Source of the DNA: Solicoccozyma terricola | Taxonomy: Eukaryota; Basidiomycota; Tremellomycetes; Filobasidiales; Piskurozymaceae | Direction: 5' to 3' | Length of the DNA: 64,000 bases | NCBI GenBank assembly: GCA_001600875.1 | Contig: BCLD01000016.1 | Coordinates: 624,715 to 688,714 of the forward strand | Shown here: piece by piece, positions 47,563-59,160 of the stretch | Layout of the letters: each line of letters opens with the position of its first letter | Numbering within the stretch: position 1 is the first letter of the stretch | Made by a program: the position numbers and the translations under genes | Notes under the pieces: model-generated | Databases searched by the model: none | Told to the model about the DNA's origin: nothing | What the model saw: the letters and a program-made list of their open reading frames with translations, nothing else

Positions 47563-48128
47563 TCACATTGTCTGCTGCTCTACCGAAAGTTGGTTGAACT
47601 TTTCCATTGACTTCATCTGCATATTGCGATTGTGCATCTGAGTCTCCAGAGTTTCCTTTCACATCTCAAGAGCATTCATCTGCCTTTCGATCTCTGCTTG
47701 ATGAGCAAGCTTGGTTCAAGATTCTGTGATGGCCAGTTGATGCTCCGAGGTCTTGGTTTTTCCAAGCTCAAGCTCAATCTGCAATTCCATTATATGCATT
47801 CCTTTCCCTTCATCTGTGAGGAACAGCTGTCAGCAAATGCGAAGCCAACTACTCTGTGAGAAAGATTCTTCTTACCTTGGTACCAGATGAGCTTTTGCTG
47901 CTCGAGCACAAGATTCCCCTTGTTGATGGACATTTGTAAAGCTTTCAAAAAGCCCTTGTCCATCTGAACCTTCCTTGAATGACCATTGTTCTCTTTCCCA
48001 GAGCTCGAGCTGAAGAAGCCATCAGCATGATCGATTGCAGTGTTTTTTGAGGTCGAACCTTTGGCTTCTTGAATGAAATCTTCTTCGGAGTCGGTCATGT
48101 CGATTGAATGTGAGTGATGTTGGGCCAT
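47563..48128 (-). pseudogene. Coiled-coil ORF antisense between the recombinases, left copy
   Basis: Starts MAQHHSHSIDMTDSEEDFIQ. After one intron (mirror of 54267-54328) it continues as a charged heptad-rich coiled coil (LEQQKLIWYQ, MELQIELELGKTKTSEHQ, AEIERQMNALEM, KSMEKFNQL). Two in-frame TGA codons interrupt it; both could derive from CGA (Arg) by C-to-T change. Function unknown. The style recalls C-terminal tails of transposon-encoded Myb/SANT-type proteins, but no DNA-binding domain is visible. Confidence 0.55.
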
Positions 48129-48195
48129 GTCATCCTGGCATCAATACATGTGAAATCCTGTTTCCTGATGGCTGCCTATTGAAATCTTGTACCAG

Positions 48196-51100
48196 ATCAC
48201 ATGATATGTTTCCTACAAGCCTGTCTATCCAAATCAAAAAGAAAGATCACCACTCTCCCAACAGATCACATCCAAAATGACCCAGATTTGGAGTATGAGG
48301 ACATCACCAAAAATGGCCAGGTAGTCACCAAGAGGTGCAACTATAAGATCAGCTGCATGTCATATTCCAGTCTTATTACACTACGGTGAGTGATTTGAGA
48401 CAGTGTCTGAAAAAACGAACAAGCTTGACATGATCATTGTTAGCTATGATGCCCTACACATCGTCGAAAACCACAGTGTACCAGCAATGAGTCCAGAAGA
48501 CTTTACCCTCCTCAAACGAAGGTTAAAGAAGCAAAATTTACATCTCAAGCAATGATACAAGCTCAAGGTCACTGCAGTTCCCAAGATTGTATTTCATCAG
48601 GCCGAGGTTTGCAATCTCATTGAGCATATCCTCAACAAGCCAAAATCATGGGATGTCGCCCTTCAAGGTGTTGCTCTGTTGTTGGTACTCTTCTACACTG
48701 CTGCTAGGCTGGGTAGTCTGCTTCCAACCCTTTGCTACANCTACTATCTACCGCTCAAGAACATCCAGCTTTATCCACAATTCAATGTCAACACAGATGG
48801 TAAGGCAACAGGAGATGCAATCGGCTTTGACATTATGGTAAAATTGGATAGATTGAAGGGATACCGGACAAGTAGGGAAAAAGAACTTCGGTATGTGGTA
48901 TTGTATTTGTCACAACCTAAATATTCCTAATAACTAATAATGGTCTACAGATTCTACATCTGCACAGTGATTGAGGAAAAAAGTTCCCTATTTGACATCA
49001 GCATGGTGCTTGCAGCAATGTGCATTAGATGAGGTGAGTTTAGATCATCTCTCACCTCGTTTGGTCATGGGACTGATGATTGCCTGATGCATTGTCCAGG
49101 TCTTTTCAAGCATGCGGCGACCTGGGATCAGCTGTTGAAGCTGAATCACAGCAAGTTGCAGTGGAAGGACGAAGTTATGAAGTCCCCAGTTTTTCTCAGC
49201 AAAGGTGTGTTTCTCCAATCCTTGCATGGGGTGGTCAGACAAATTTTGACAGAGACTTTGCAGCTCCCCGTGGTTTATCTCTGGTTCCAAACAAACCATA
49301 CCAGGCTCAAAGTATGACTATCAACTTCAAGACCCTCTGTGTCTCTGCTGGCTTCCATATCAGAGGAGATACTCATGGACTAACCACCTATGCCATACAT
49401 CGTGGTACTGCCACTTCATGGCTAACAACAGTTGGACCTACTGCAGCTCGTAGACTCATGGGCCACATCAATGGGTCAGACACAATTTTGGAACACTATG
49501 ACGATGGCTTGGATGTCACAGATGTTGTCACTATTGTACATGATGAGGCGACCAGACAGTTGGCTCTGGTATCTGCTCCTATCCTCTTTGCATGAGTTAA
49601 GAATCGTTGCACCACTTTAATTAAGCACTAAACCACTTTGCATTACAGGGCTGTGTCTCTTGAACCTCGTCTGACCCAAAAGCAGGTTGTAGAGAGGGAT
49701 TTGATGGTTGGTCTCATGTTGTCCGGTTTTGCATCCTGCTAATCTGCTAATCTGCTAATCTGCTAATACGCGATCAGGCTTCTTCTCTGGTTCTTCGAAT
49801 GGAATACATCAAGATGCAAATCGCCAGTGGAAGTGATGATTGGATGAAGGTTCCGGAATTTAAGTTTATGGCGAAGCAGACAACAGACCCAGCACGGGTC
49901 TTTTCTCACCTGCAAGGTCGCTTGAGGAAGAGAATTGTCGATATCAGTACAATAAATTTAAAGGAGCAGATCAAAAGTGAGATCTGAAGGTCCAACTCGT
50001 TGCTGCCTGTTTGACCATCCTTCCTTTGTTAACCTTCTAGGCACAGAGGATAAAGCTGCTGATATGAGTTGGGATGAGTTGGTGAAACATGTGGAATACT
50101 TGGACAAAGCCGAACCATGAATCTGTCTGCTACCCTTACAAGCTGTGTTGCTGAATCGATATGCTACTCGCTGCAGAATTCCCCTTCATGTTAGACAGGC
50201 CATGCACAGGTACTCCTCAGAGATGCTCAAAATGCAACTGGACAACATGGACATTCTGTTGACTGAAATAGAGGTTCCACCCATCACTGCTCGTGAAGAA
50301 GCCCATGACAAGGAGGATGGTTTGAACATTCGAAACAAAGGCGAAGATCAAACCCTCATCGACAACAGTGACGAAAATACAGACGCTGAAAGTGAAGATG
50401 CCAACGATGGTGCCGAAGATGAAAACAACAGCGACGACGAGAGCGACGTTGATGATGACGATGATGATGGTGGTGACAGTGTTAGCGAGGATAGGTGGGA
50501 CGAGGATATTGGAGAACACAGTATCACAGAAGAGAGTGATAGCGAGTCGTCAGCCTCGGCGAACTATGGGACGAGTGTTGATCATGAGTGGCCACTCTGA
50601 ACACATTCCGTCACTGGCATTCATTCAGCTAATTGGTTATGTTACAGCAATGGCCGGGAAGCTCACTCTATACAACACGGCGGCGATTATAGAACCAGGA
50701 GTCACAAAACACAAGATGGCACTCCTGAAGCTATACAGCACTGCATTCAGTGACTTTTCTCGATGCTGTGATCTCTGTCAAGACGATGATACTGTTCCTC
50801 AGGATCTCAAAGACCTTGTGAGTATGCACGGATTAGTTGCCAACCATCACCTATATACTGATGAACAACCCAGCCTTACACTTACAAAGGTCTATCAAAC
50901 CACAAGGCATCCATGTACCACCTTCTCGACACCAAGTACATGAGGTGGATGCAAGAAGAGCATGGAATACGTCTATCAAACAAACGTCAGCTTCCTGGTC
51001 CGAATAGAGATGGTGAGCGAGCAGTCCATAGCATCACTCTTTAGTACTAAATTCATGCTTCAAACGCCTCTAGTCAAGATACGTGTTTATTGTCCATTTA

Positions 51101-51736
51101 AGAATGATGATGGTCAGCAGTGCAAAGCAGGATTCACCACCAAACTTTTTGTGCTCCAGAGACATATTGCCGAGACTCACCCATCCAAGAGTGAGTGTAT
51201 GACAGTGCATCTTGTCAGGGACATTTCGGACCTTTCGCTCCGTTTAAACATTTCTGGATAGAGTGGAGGTTGACTTATTGTGTGCATCCGCAGTTCCCAA
51301 AGAGTACCTTGCGGACCAGCTTGTTGTGTGCGGCATCACCCCAATCCCCCAATCCATCCAGCCAGAAGGGCGCCTTTCCCATATGAAAATCAATCATCAG
51401 AGCTATTGTAAGCATCGTGGCAGCCAACCAACAATTGCCCAGGAAGCTCTTCAGACATCATTGGCGGATTTCGACTATGACAATCTCAACAAGAACCCTC
51501 GAGCTGTCCGAAAGGGGTATTTGGAACTTCAGCCCTATAGCAAGCAGATGCTGGGTAGACTCTCGGAAGCTGTTACCACTGCTCAAGAACAGCCCGCCAT
51601 GGTGAAGAAGTTTGTTTGCGTTGATGCAGGGTTTGAGAAGATTGCGAATTTGTTTGAAATGATGTTCGAGAAGATTCTCAAGGATCCAGCTGGGATGATC
51701 ATCATGCCAGTCAAGAAACGTCAACGTCGTTCCTGA
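48196..51736 (+). pseudogene. Tyrosine recombinase B (DUF3435/captain- or Crypton-like), broken, with C-terminal C2H2 finger
   Basis: Paralogue of recombinase A, collinear exon by exon but lacking the first exon; coding similarity starts right after an acceptor at 48195 (ITTLPTDHIQNDPDLEYED). Core blocks: FYTAARLGSLLP (box I, Pro to Leu), FDIMVKLDRLKGY, FDISMVLAAMCIR then TGA where copy A has CGA, LTTYAIHRGTATSW (box II Arg replaced by His), and RRLMGHINGSDTILEHYDDG. Another in-frame TGA follows HLKQ near 48553. The C-terminal half lies in the single-copy core: an Asp/Glu tract, KGLSNHKASMYHLLDTKYMR, then a zinc-finger-like CPFKNDDGQQC...QRHIAETH (C-x9-C-x13-H-x4-H) at about 51090-51190, ending at TGA 51736. 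Ambiguous base at 48740. Inactive as it stands. Confidence 0.8.
49736..49768. repeat. Short 9-bp tandem repeat in an intron of recombinase B
   Basis: Four near-perfect copies of a CTGCTAAT-type unit (GCTAATCTG) lie in the intron following the tyrosine block; mirrored at about 52374-52406 on the right arm. Confidence 0.7.
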
Positions 51737-51848
51737 TGGAACATGCAAGGTGAGTGCAATCAAGGAGCAAGTTGGGGTCAAACCAGTTTTTAGTAATCCA
51801 TCCCCCTTTATAGATGCATGGTACTAGATTCGGTGATTGGATGCGAGG
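50294..51848. other. Single-copy core (spacer) of the inverted duplication
   Basis: 1555 bp between the two arms. It contains the acidic and zinc-finger C-terminal part of recombinase B (left copy only) and about 110 bp beyond its stop. The right arm's recombinase B is cut at the corresponding point, so the right copy lacks this C-terminal half. Confidence 0.85.
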
Positions 51849-53946
51849 CGAGCAGTGATGGGTGGAACCTCTATTTCAGTCAACAGAATGTCCATGTTGT
51901 CCAGTTGCATTTTGAGCATCTCTGAGGAGTACCTGTGCATGGCCTGTCTAACATGAAGGGGAATTCTGCAGCGAGTAGCATATCGATTCAGCAACACAGC
52001 TTGTAAGGGTAGCAGACAGATTCATGGTTCGGCTTTGTCCAAGTATTCCACATGTTTCACCAACTCATCCCAACTCATATCAGCAGCTTTATCCTCTGTG
52101 CCTAGAAGGTTAACAAAGGAAGGATGGTCAAACAGGCAGCAACGAGTTGGACCTTCAGATCTCACTTTTGATCTGCTCCTTTAAATTTATTGTACTGATA
52201 TCGACAATTCTCTTCCTCAAGCGACCTTGCAGGTGAGAAAAGACCCGTGCTGGGTCTGTTGTCTGCTTCGCCATAAACTTAAATTCCGGAACCTTCATCC
52301 AATCATCACTTCCACTGGCGATTTGCATCTTGATGTATTCCATTCGAAGAACCAGAGAAGAAGCCTGATCGCGTATTAGCAGATTAGCAGATTAGCAGAT
52401 TAGCAGGATGCAAAACCGGACAACATGAGACCAACCATCAAATCCCTCTCTACAACCTGCTTTTGGGTCAGACGAGGTTCAAGAGACACAGCCCTGTAAT
52501 GCAAAGTGGTTTAGTGCTTAATTAAAGTGGTGCAACGATTCTTAACTCATGCAAAGAGGATAGGAGCAGATACCAGAGCCAACTGTCTGGTCGCCTCATC
52601 ATGTACAATAGTGACAACATCTGTGACATCCAAGCCATCGTCATAGTGTTCCAAAATTGTGTCTGACCCATTGATGTGGCCCATGAGTCTACGAGCTGCA
52701 GTAGGTCCAACTGTTGTTAGCCATGAAGTGGCAGTACCACGATGTATGGCATAGGTGGTTAGTCCATGAGTATCTCCTCTGATATGGAAGCCAGCAGAGA
52801 CACAGAGGGTCTTGAAGTTGATAGTCATACTTTGAGCCTGGTATGGTTTGTTTGGAACCAGAGATAAACCACGGGGAGCTGCAAAGTCTCTGTCAAAATT
52901 TGTCTGACCACCCCATGCAAGGATTGGAGAAACACACCTTTGCTGAGAAAAACTGGGGACTTCATAACTTCGTCCTTCCACTGCAACTTGCTGTGATTCA
53001 GCTTCAACAGCTGATCCCAGGTCGCCGCATGCTTGAAAAGACCTGGACAATGCATCAGGCAATCATCAGTCCCATGACCAAACGAGGTGAGAGATGATCT
53101 AAACTCACCTCATCTAATGCACATTGCTGCAAGCACCATGCTGATGTCAAATAGGGAACTTTTTTCCTCAATCACTGTGCAGATGTAGAATCTGTAGACC
53201 ATTATTAGTTATTAGGAATATTTAGGTTGTGACAAATACAATACCACATACCGAAGTTCTTTTTCCCTACTTGTCCGGTATCCCTTCAATCTATCCAATT
53301 TTACCATAATGTCAAAGCCGATTGCATCTCCTGTTGCCTTACCATCTGTGTTGACATTGAATTGTGGATAAAGCTGGATGTTCTTGAGCGGTAGATAGTA
53401 GNTGTAGCAAAGGGTTGGAAGCAGACTACCCAGCCTAGCAGCAGTGTAGAAGAGTACCAACAACAGAGCAACACCTTGAAGGGCGACATCCCATGATTTT
53501 GGCTTGTTGAGGATATGCTCAATGAGATTGCAAACCTCGGCCTGATGAAATACAATCTTGGGAACTGCAGTGACCTTGAGCTTGTATCATTGCTTGAGAT
53601 GTAAATTTTGCTTCTTTAACCTTCGTTTGAGGAGGGTAAAGTCTTCTGGACTCATTGCTGGTACACTGTGGTTTTCGACGATGTGTAGGGCATCATAGCT
53701 AACAATGATCATGTCAAGCTTGTTCGTTTTTTCAGACACTGTCTCAAATCACTCACCGTAGTGTAATAAGACTGGAATATGACATGCAGCTGATCTTATA
53801 GTTGCACCTCTTGGTGACTACCTGGCCATTTTTGGTGATGTCCTCATACTCCAAATCTGGGTCATTTTGGATGTGATCTGTTGGGAGAGTGGTGATCTTT
53901 CTTTTTGATTTGGATAGACAGGCTTGTAGGAAACATATCATGTGAT
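51849..53946 (-). pseudogene. Recombinase B, right copy, truncated at its 3' end
   Basis: Mirror of 48196-50293. Same missing first exon, same in-frame TGA codons, same box II Arg-to-His change and the same ambiguous base (53402 mirrors 48740). Coding similarity stops at VPPITAR, where the inverted arm ends, so the acidic tract and zinc finger are absent. Confidence 0.8.
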
Positions 53947-54013
53947 CTGGTACAAGATTTCAATAGGCAGCCATCAGGAAACAGGATTTCACATGTATTG
54001 ATGCCAGGATGAC

Positions 54014-54579
54014 ATGGCCCAACATCACTCACATTCAATCGACATGACCGACTCCGAAGAAGATTTCATTCAAGAAGCCAAAGGTTCGACCTCAAAAAAC
54101 ACTGCAATCGATCATGCTGATGGCTTCTTCAGCTCGAGCTCTGGGAAAGAGAACAATGGTCATTCAAGGAAGGTTCAGATGGACAAGGGCTTTTTGAAAG
54201 CTTTACAAATGTCCATCAACAAGGGGAATCTTGTGCTCGAGCAGCAAAAGCTCATCTGGTACCAAGGTAAGAAGAATCTTTCTCACAGAGTAGTTGGCTT
54301 CGCATTTGCTGACAGCTGTTCCTCACAGATGAAGGGAAAGGAATGCATATAATGGAATTGCAGATTGAGCTTGAGCTTGGAAAAACCAAGACCTCGGAGC
54401 ATCAACTGGCCATCACAGAATCTTGAACCAAGCTTGCTCATCAAGCAGAGATCGAAAGGCAGATGAATGCTCTTGAGATGTGAAAGGAAACTCTGGAGAC
54501 TCAGATGCACAATCGCAATATGCAGATGAAGTCAATGGAAAAGTTCAACCAACTTTCGGTAGAGCAGCAGACAATGTGA
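54014..54579 (+). pseudogene. Coiled-coil ORF, right copy
   Basis: Exons 54014-54266 and 54329-54579, intron GT-AG. TGA codons at 54424-54426 and 54481-54483 interrupt an otherwise continuous coiled coil ending at VEQQTM. Same content as the left copy at 47563-48128. Transcribed away from recombinase B' and towards recombinase A'. Confidence 0.55.
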
Positions 54580-55037
54580 GTTTCTTTGGCATCAAAGGAT
54601 AAAACAACATGAGGACTTATTCAAGATCGATCTCCTCATTCAGTTTGTTATGATCGATCTGGCCCGACCCTGACAGAATCAGAGAAGCGGCTTGATCTGT
54701 GAATGGGGGGGGGGGGGGGGGGGGGGGGGGACTGGGATTGGTACCAGCAAAGATGAAGGTTTCAAGGACAACAGTGGGCACCACAGTCCCATGTGAGTGG
54801 ATGCTGCTTGTGTGGTAATATGAACACTGGTGGCTGACTCCAGCCTTGGCATATCTGCTGCCACAGGATCGATCTGGTCGAAGGACATCGTCAACCTGGA
54901 ATATCAGGAAGGTTGGGTAGTGATCAGTAGTTGGCTCCATCATCGTCGTGAACAAGACCAGTCAAGGGGATCATGCTGGTAAGTCTTTTCTTTTGCACAT
55001 GCTTGACAATATACAATGATGCTGATGACTGACCAAC

Positions 55038-57300
55038 TCATTGGATAGTCGTTGCAAGCCATGGCATAGAGCACGAGCAGAGCCTTCTTGTGCTTGGCTA
55101 CTCCAGGGGCAATGACTACCGCATCGTCATTCATGTACAGAGCTAATACCCCTTGACCTTATAAAGGGATGATGAGCTTAGGACATTCTTTGGTCGAACT
55201 TCGATCACTCACCTTTCTCTATCTTCTTCTCATCTTCATCTTCTTTAGGCTTCATGAGATCAAGCCATGAGACCCACCCAATCTTGCCATCTTCATCATG
55301 CTTGACAGTGTCTGCAACAACTTGACATCGTCAGTCGGGACCTGCATGGCTGCTACATATTACTTACCATCAGGGTCCACTTTGTCATTGCCACCAGTCT
55401 TGCTTTCACTATCTTCGTCATCGCTCCTAGCCAGTGGAAACTTGACATCTTGTGCATCATCGTCAACCTCGTAAGAATCCTGGGAACCATCGCTGTCAGT
55501 TCCCTCGAGCGAGTCACCTCCGTCGGATCCTTTGATGTTTTCATTACGATCGTTCATAGCTTCTTCCTCCTCGCATTTGCTGACAGATGGAATTTCGATT
55601 TGAGTGATGAGATAGTCCATTTCATCCAGGGGCATATCCAGGATCTCCTTGGAGTAGCGGTGCATGGCCTGGCATATGTGGAGCGGGATTCTAATGCGTG
55701 TTTTATTGGAGACAATCAGCCTGATGGACAGTTACCCAAATGACCAAAAGAAAAAACTCATGGCTCTGCTTTGCTAAGATTCTCAGAACGCCGAACGCCC
55801 TCATCCCAACTCATATTGGTGGCTTCATCATCGGCACCTGATGCGCAAGTGTTAAATGCCGGGAGAGAACACCTCATCACCATCCAAACTCACTTCTGAT
55901 CTGTTCTTTCAGATTCAATCTGCTGATTATGTCAATTTGCTGCCTCAACCACCCTCTCAAGTGAGCTAAAAAGGTTGTTGCTTCATTAGTTTGCACTGCC
56001 ATACTCTTAAAAGCAGGCAACTTCATCCATTTGGTGCTACCGGTCATGATCTGGCTTTTGATGTATTGAATATTGAGAATGATGGTTCTGCTCTGCAACA
56101 ATCAAGAGGGGATTAGTCTGAAATAAAGCCTATCAACATCGATTTATATCTCACCTTCAAATCCCATTTCACAACATCCTTCTTCATGAGATCAGGCTGC
56201 ATGGATCTCACTCTGTGCAAATCAGGAAGGAAAAATCAGCTGAATGGTACAGCTTGATACCTGCTAATATCTCCAACTCATGCCTTCATGATTGGGGCTG
56301 AGACTGGGTCCAACATCCTTGTCACCTCGTCATTCAGAATGGCCACCACATCCATCACTTCCAAGCCATTGCCGTAATCTTGGTAAATGGAATCAGAACA
56401 GGTGACATGGCCCATCAACCTCTTTGCTGCAAGTGGTCCCATCTTACTTAACCACTGGGTCACCTCCATTGGCGTATTGTGTAGGATGAGAGTCCTGGGG
56501 TATCGCCCTGTGTCGAAAAGCCAGCAGAGATGCAAAGTTTTGTGAAGTTGATTCCGAGGCTTGCTGCTGTGTATGGTCCTGTGACCAGTGAATGTCCATG
56601 TGGACCTGAAAGTGCAACACCGGATCAGCTCTGAACTTGTTAGGTGTGTTATAGGACTGACCTCTTGTGAGAAAGACTGGCTGTTTCAACACATTGTCTT
56701 TCCACTGCAAACGATGATGCTTGAGCTTGAGTAACTCTTCCACCATTTTTGCATCTTTGAAAAGACCTGGATGAATGAATATGTAACATTCAGCCTCGCA
56801 TGCAAATTGAAATGAAACACCGCATCTGCAAGAGCAATCGAAACGGCTCATCTCACCTCGTCGGATCCCCATTGCAGTGATCACTGTACCAAGATCAAAC
56901 AACAAACTCTTCTCATCTGTGACTGTCCGGATGTAGTATCTGAATGAGGAGCATTGTCAGGAGGAACGAATTCGATGAGGTTATTTTCTATTATCTCACC
57001 GAACTTGTTTCTCCTTGGTCGATTGATAGCCCTTCCACCTATCTAACTTTATCATCACATCAAATCCGACCACTTTTCCCATCGCTTTGCCATCGTCATC
57101 CCTGTTGAATTGCGGATGTAGCTCAATGTTTCGAAGAGGCAGGAAATAGTCATAGTTTTGAGTTGGAAGGAGACTCCCCGGGCGGGCGGCAGTGTAGAAC
57201 AAAACCAGCAACAGCGCTACTTCTTGAATCGCAACATCCCATGAACTTGGTTTGTCCAGAACAGTTTCGATAAGCTTTCGGACCTCAGCTTGACCGAATA
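55038..57300 (-). pseudogene. Recombinase A, right copy, cut by the assembly gap
   Basis: Mirror of 44842-47104 with the same frameshift near box II. One substitution is seen: 55995 gives GTG (Val) where the left copy has GCG (Ala) at 46146-46148. The 5' exons continue, in all likelihood, at 58706-59129 on the other side of the gap. Confidence 0.8.
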
Positions 57301-57400
57301 NNNNNNNNNNNNNNNNNNNNNNNNNNNNNNNNNNNNNNNNNNNNNNNNNNNNNNNNNNNNNNNNNNNNNNNNNNNNNNNNNNNNNNNNNNNNNNNNNNNN
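57301..57400. other. Assembly gap of 100 N flanked by duplicated sequence
   Basis: Exactly 100 N, a conventional unknown-length scaffold gap. The 1305 bp after it (57401-58705) repeat the 1305 bp before it (55996-57300) in the same orientation. Contig ends coincide with the two sites where the arms differ or are ambiguous. Confidence 0.95.
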
Positions 57401-59160
57401 CTGCCATACTCTTAAAAGCAGGCAACTTCATCCATTTGGTGCTACCGGTCATGATCTGGCTTTTGATGTATTGAATATTGAGAATGATGGTTCTGCTCTG
57501 CAACAATCAAGAGGGGATTAGTCTGAAATAAAGCCTATCAACATCGATTTATATCTCACCTTCAAATCCCATTTCACAACATCCTTCTTCATGAGATCAG
57601 GCTGCATGGATCTCACTCTGTGCAAATCAGGAAGGAAAAATCAGCTGAATGGTACAGCTTGATACCTGCTAATATCTCCAACTCATGCCTTCATGATTGG
57701 GGCTGAGACTGGGTCCAACATCCTTGTCACCTCGTCATTCAGAATGGCCACCACATCCATCACTTCCAAGCCATTGCCGTAATCTTGGTAAATGGAATCA
57801 GAACAGGTGACATGGCCCATCAACCTCTTTGCTGCAAGTGGTCCCATCTTACTTAACCACTGGGTCACCTCCATTGGCGTATTGTGTAGGATGAGAGTCC
57901 TGGGGTATCGCCCTGTGTCGAAAAGCCAGCAGAGATGCAAAGTTTTGTGAAGTTGATTCCGAGGCTTGCTGCTGTGTATGGTCCTGTGACCAGTGAATGT
58001 CCATGTGGACCTGAAAGTGCAACACCGGATCAGCTCTGAACTTGTTAGGTGTGTTATAGGACTGACCTCTTGTGAGAAAGACTGGCTGTTTCAACACATT
58101 GTCTTTCCACTGCAAACGATGATGCTTGAGCTTGAGTAACTCTTCCACCATTTTTGCATCTTTGAAAAGACCTGGATGAATGAATATGTAACATTCAGCC
58201 TCGCATGCAAATTGAAATGAAACACCGCATCTGCAAGAGCAATCGAAACGGCTCATCTCACCTCGTCGGATCCCCATTGCAGTGATCACTGTACCAAGAT
58301 CAAACAACAAACTCTTCTCATCTGTGACTGTCCGGATGTAGTATCTGAATGAGGAGCATTGTCAGGAGGAACGAATTCGATGAGGTTATTTTCTATTATC
58401 TCACCGAACTTGTTTCTCCTTGGTCGATTGATAGCCCTTCCACCTATCTAACTTTATCATCACATCAAATCCGACCACTTTTCCCATCGCTTTGCCATCG
58501 TCATCCCTGTTGAATTGCGGATGTAGCTCAATGTTTCGAAGAGGCAGGAAATAGTCATAGTTTTGAGTTGGAAGGAGACTCCCCGGGCGGGCGGCAGTGT
58601 AGAACAAAACCAGCAACAGCGCTACTTCTTGAATCGCAACATCCCATGAACTTGGTTTGTCCAGAACAGTTTCGATAAGCTTTCGGACCTCAGCTTGACC
58701 GAATANGACCTTGGGAACTATGGAAATTTTCAGGTTGTAGTACTGCTTAAGATGGAAAACTTCCTTCTTCAAGCTGGATTTCAGATCGGCAAGTTGGTCT
58801 TTGGACATTGCTGGTACGCTGTAGTTGGAAGCAATGCGAAAAACGTCGCGGCTATGTGCAAGGACCGTTGGAAAACAATTAAACGCGAAAGATCCAAACC
58901 GAAACAAAGAAAAGGGGAAATATCATAAACGAATCATCCATCCATAGTTATCGTCTCCACTCACCGAAGCAGATCCAGGGTAGAGTAGGTCATATATGTT
59001 ATTTTGTGACTGTGCCTCCCAACATGTGTGTTGCCATCGCTGTCAATTTCCTCATACTCTATGTCCGGATCATTCCTTGGATGATCTGATGGGAGAATGG
59101 CTATCTTGCATCTTGATTTGGCTACACTGGTGGTGATGAAACATTGCAATTGATCTGGGT
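57401..59160 (-). pseudogene. Recombinase A sequence on the contig after the gap; 57401-58705 likely redundant
   Basis: Contains the box I region and the tyrosine block, again with the box II frameshift, and the ambiguous base 58706. The 5' exon coding for MAPPVFPDL is missing: sequence jumps from the leader directly to the second exon (ACCCAGATCAATTG near 59150). Beyond 59130 the copy differs from the left one mainly by G-to-A and C-to-T changes at CpG sites. I infer that 58706-59160 is the true continuation of the copy at 55038-57300. Confidence 0.75.

Larger units (their letters stand above)
44418..50293. repeat. Left arm of a 5.9-kb inverted duplication
   Basis: Every feature here recurs on the opposite strand: positions sum to 102142 (inner part) or 103547 (outer part, beyond the gap). 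The arm is 5876 bp. It begins where CpG-type differences to the right copy end (about 44417) and stops abruptly inside recombinase B at 50293 (ACTGCTCG). Only one substitution was noticed by eye: 46147 C versus the complement of 55995. Confidence 0.9.
51849..57300. repeat. Right arm of the inverted duplication, first part
   Basis: Reverse complement of 44842-50293 (positions sum to 102142). It breaks off at the N gap exactly one base before the site matching the ambiguous base 44841. The rest of the arm is 58706-59129. Confidence 0.9.

Noticed and set aside
57401..58705. A third recombinase A copy
   Set aside because: Better explained as a duplicated contig end flanking the N gap.
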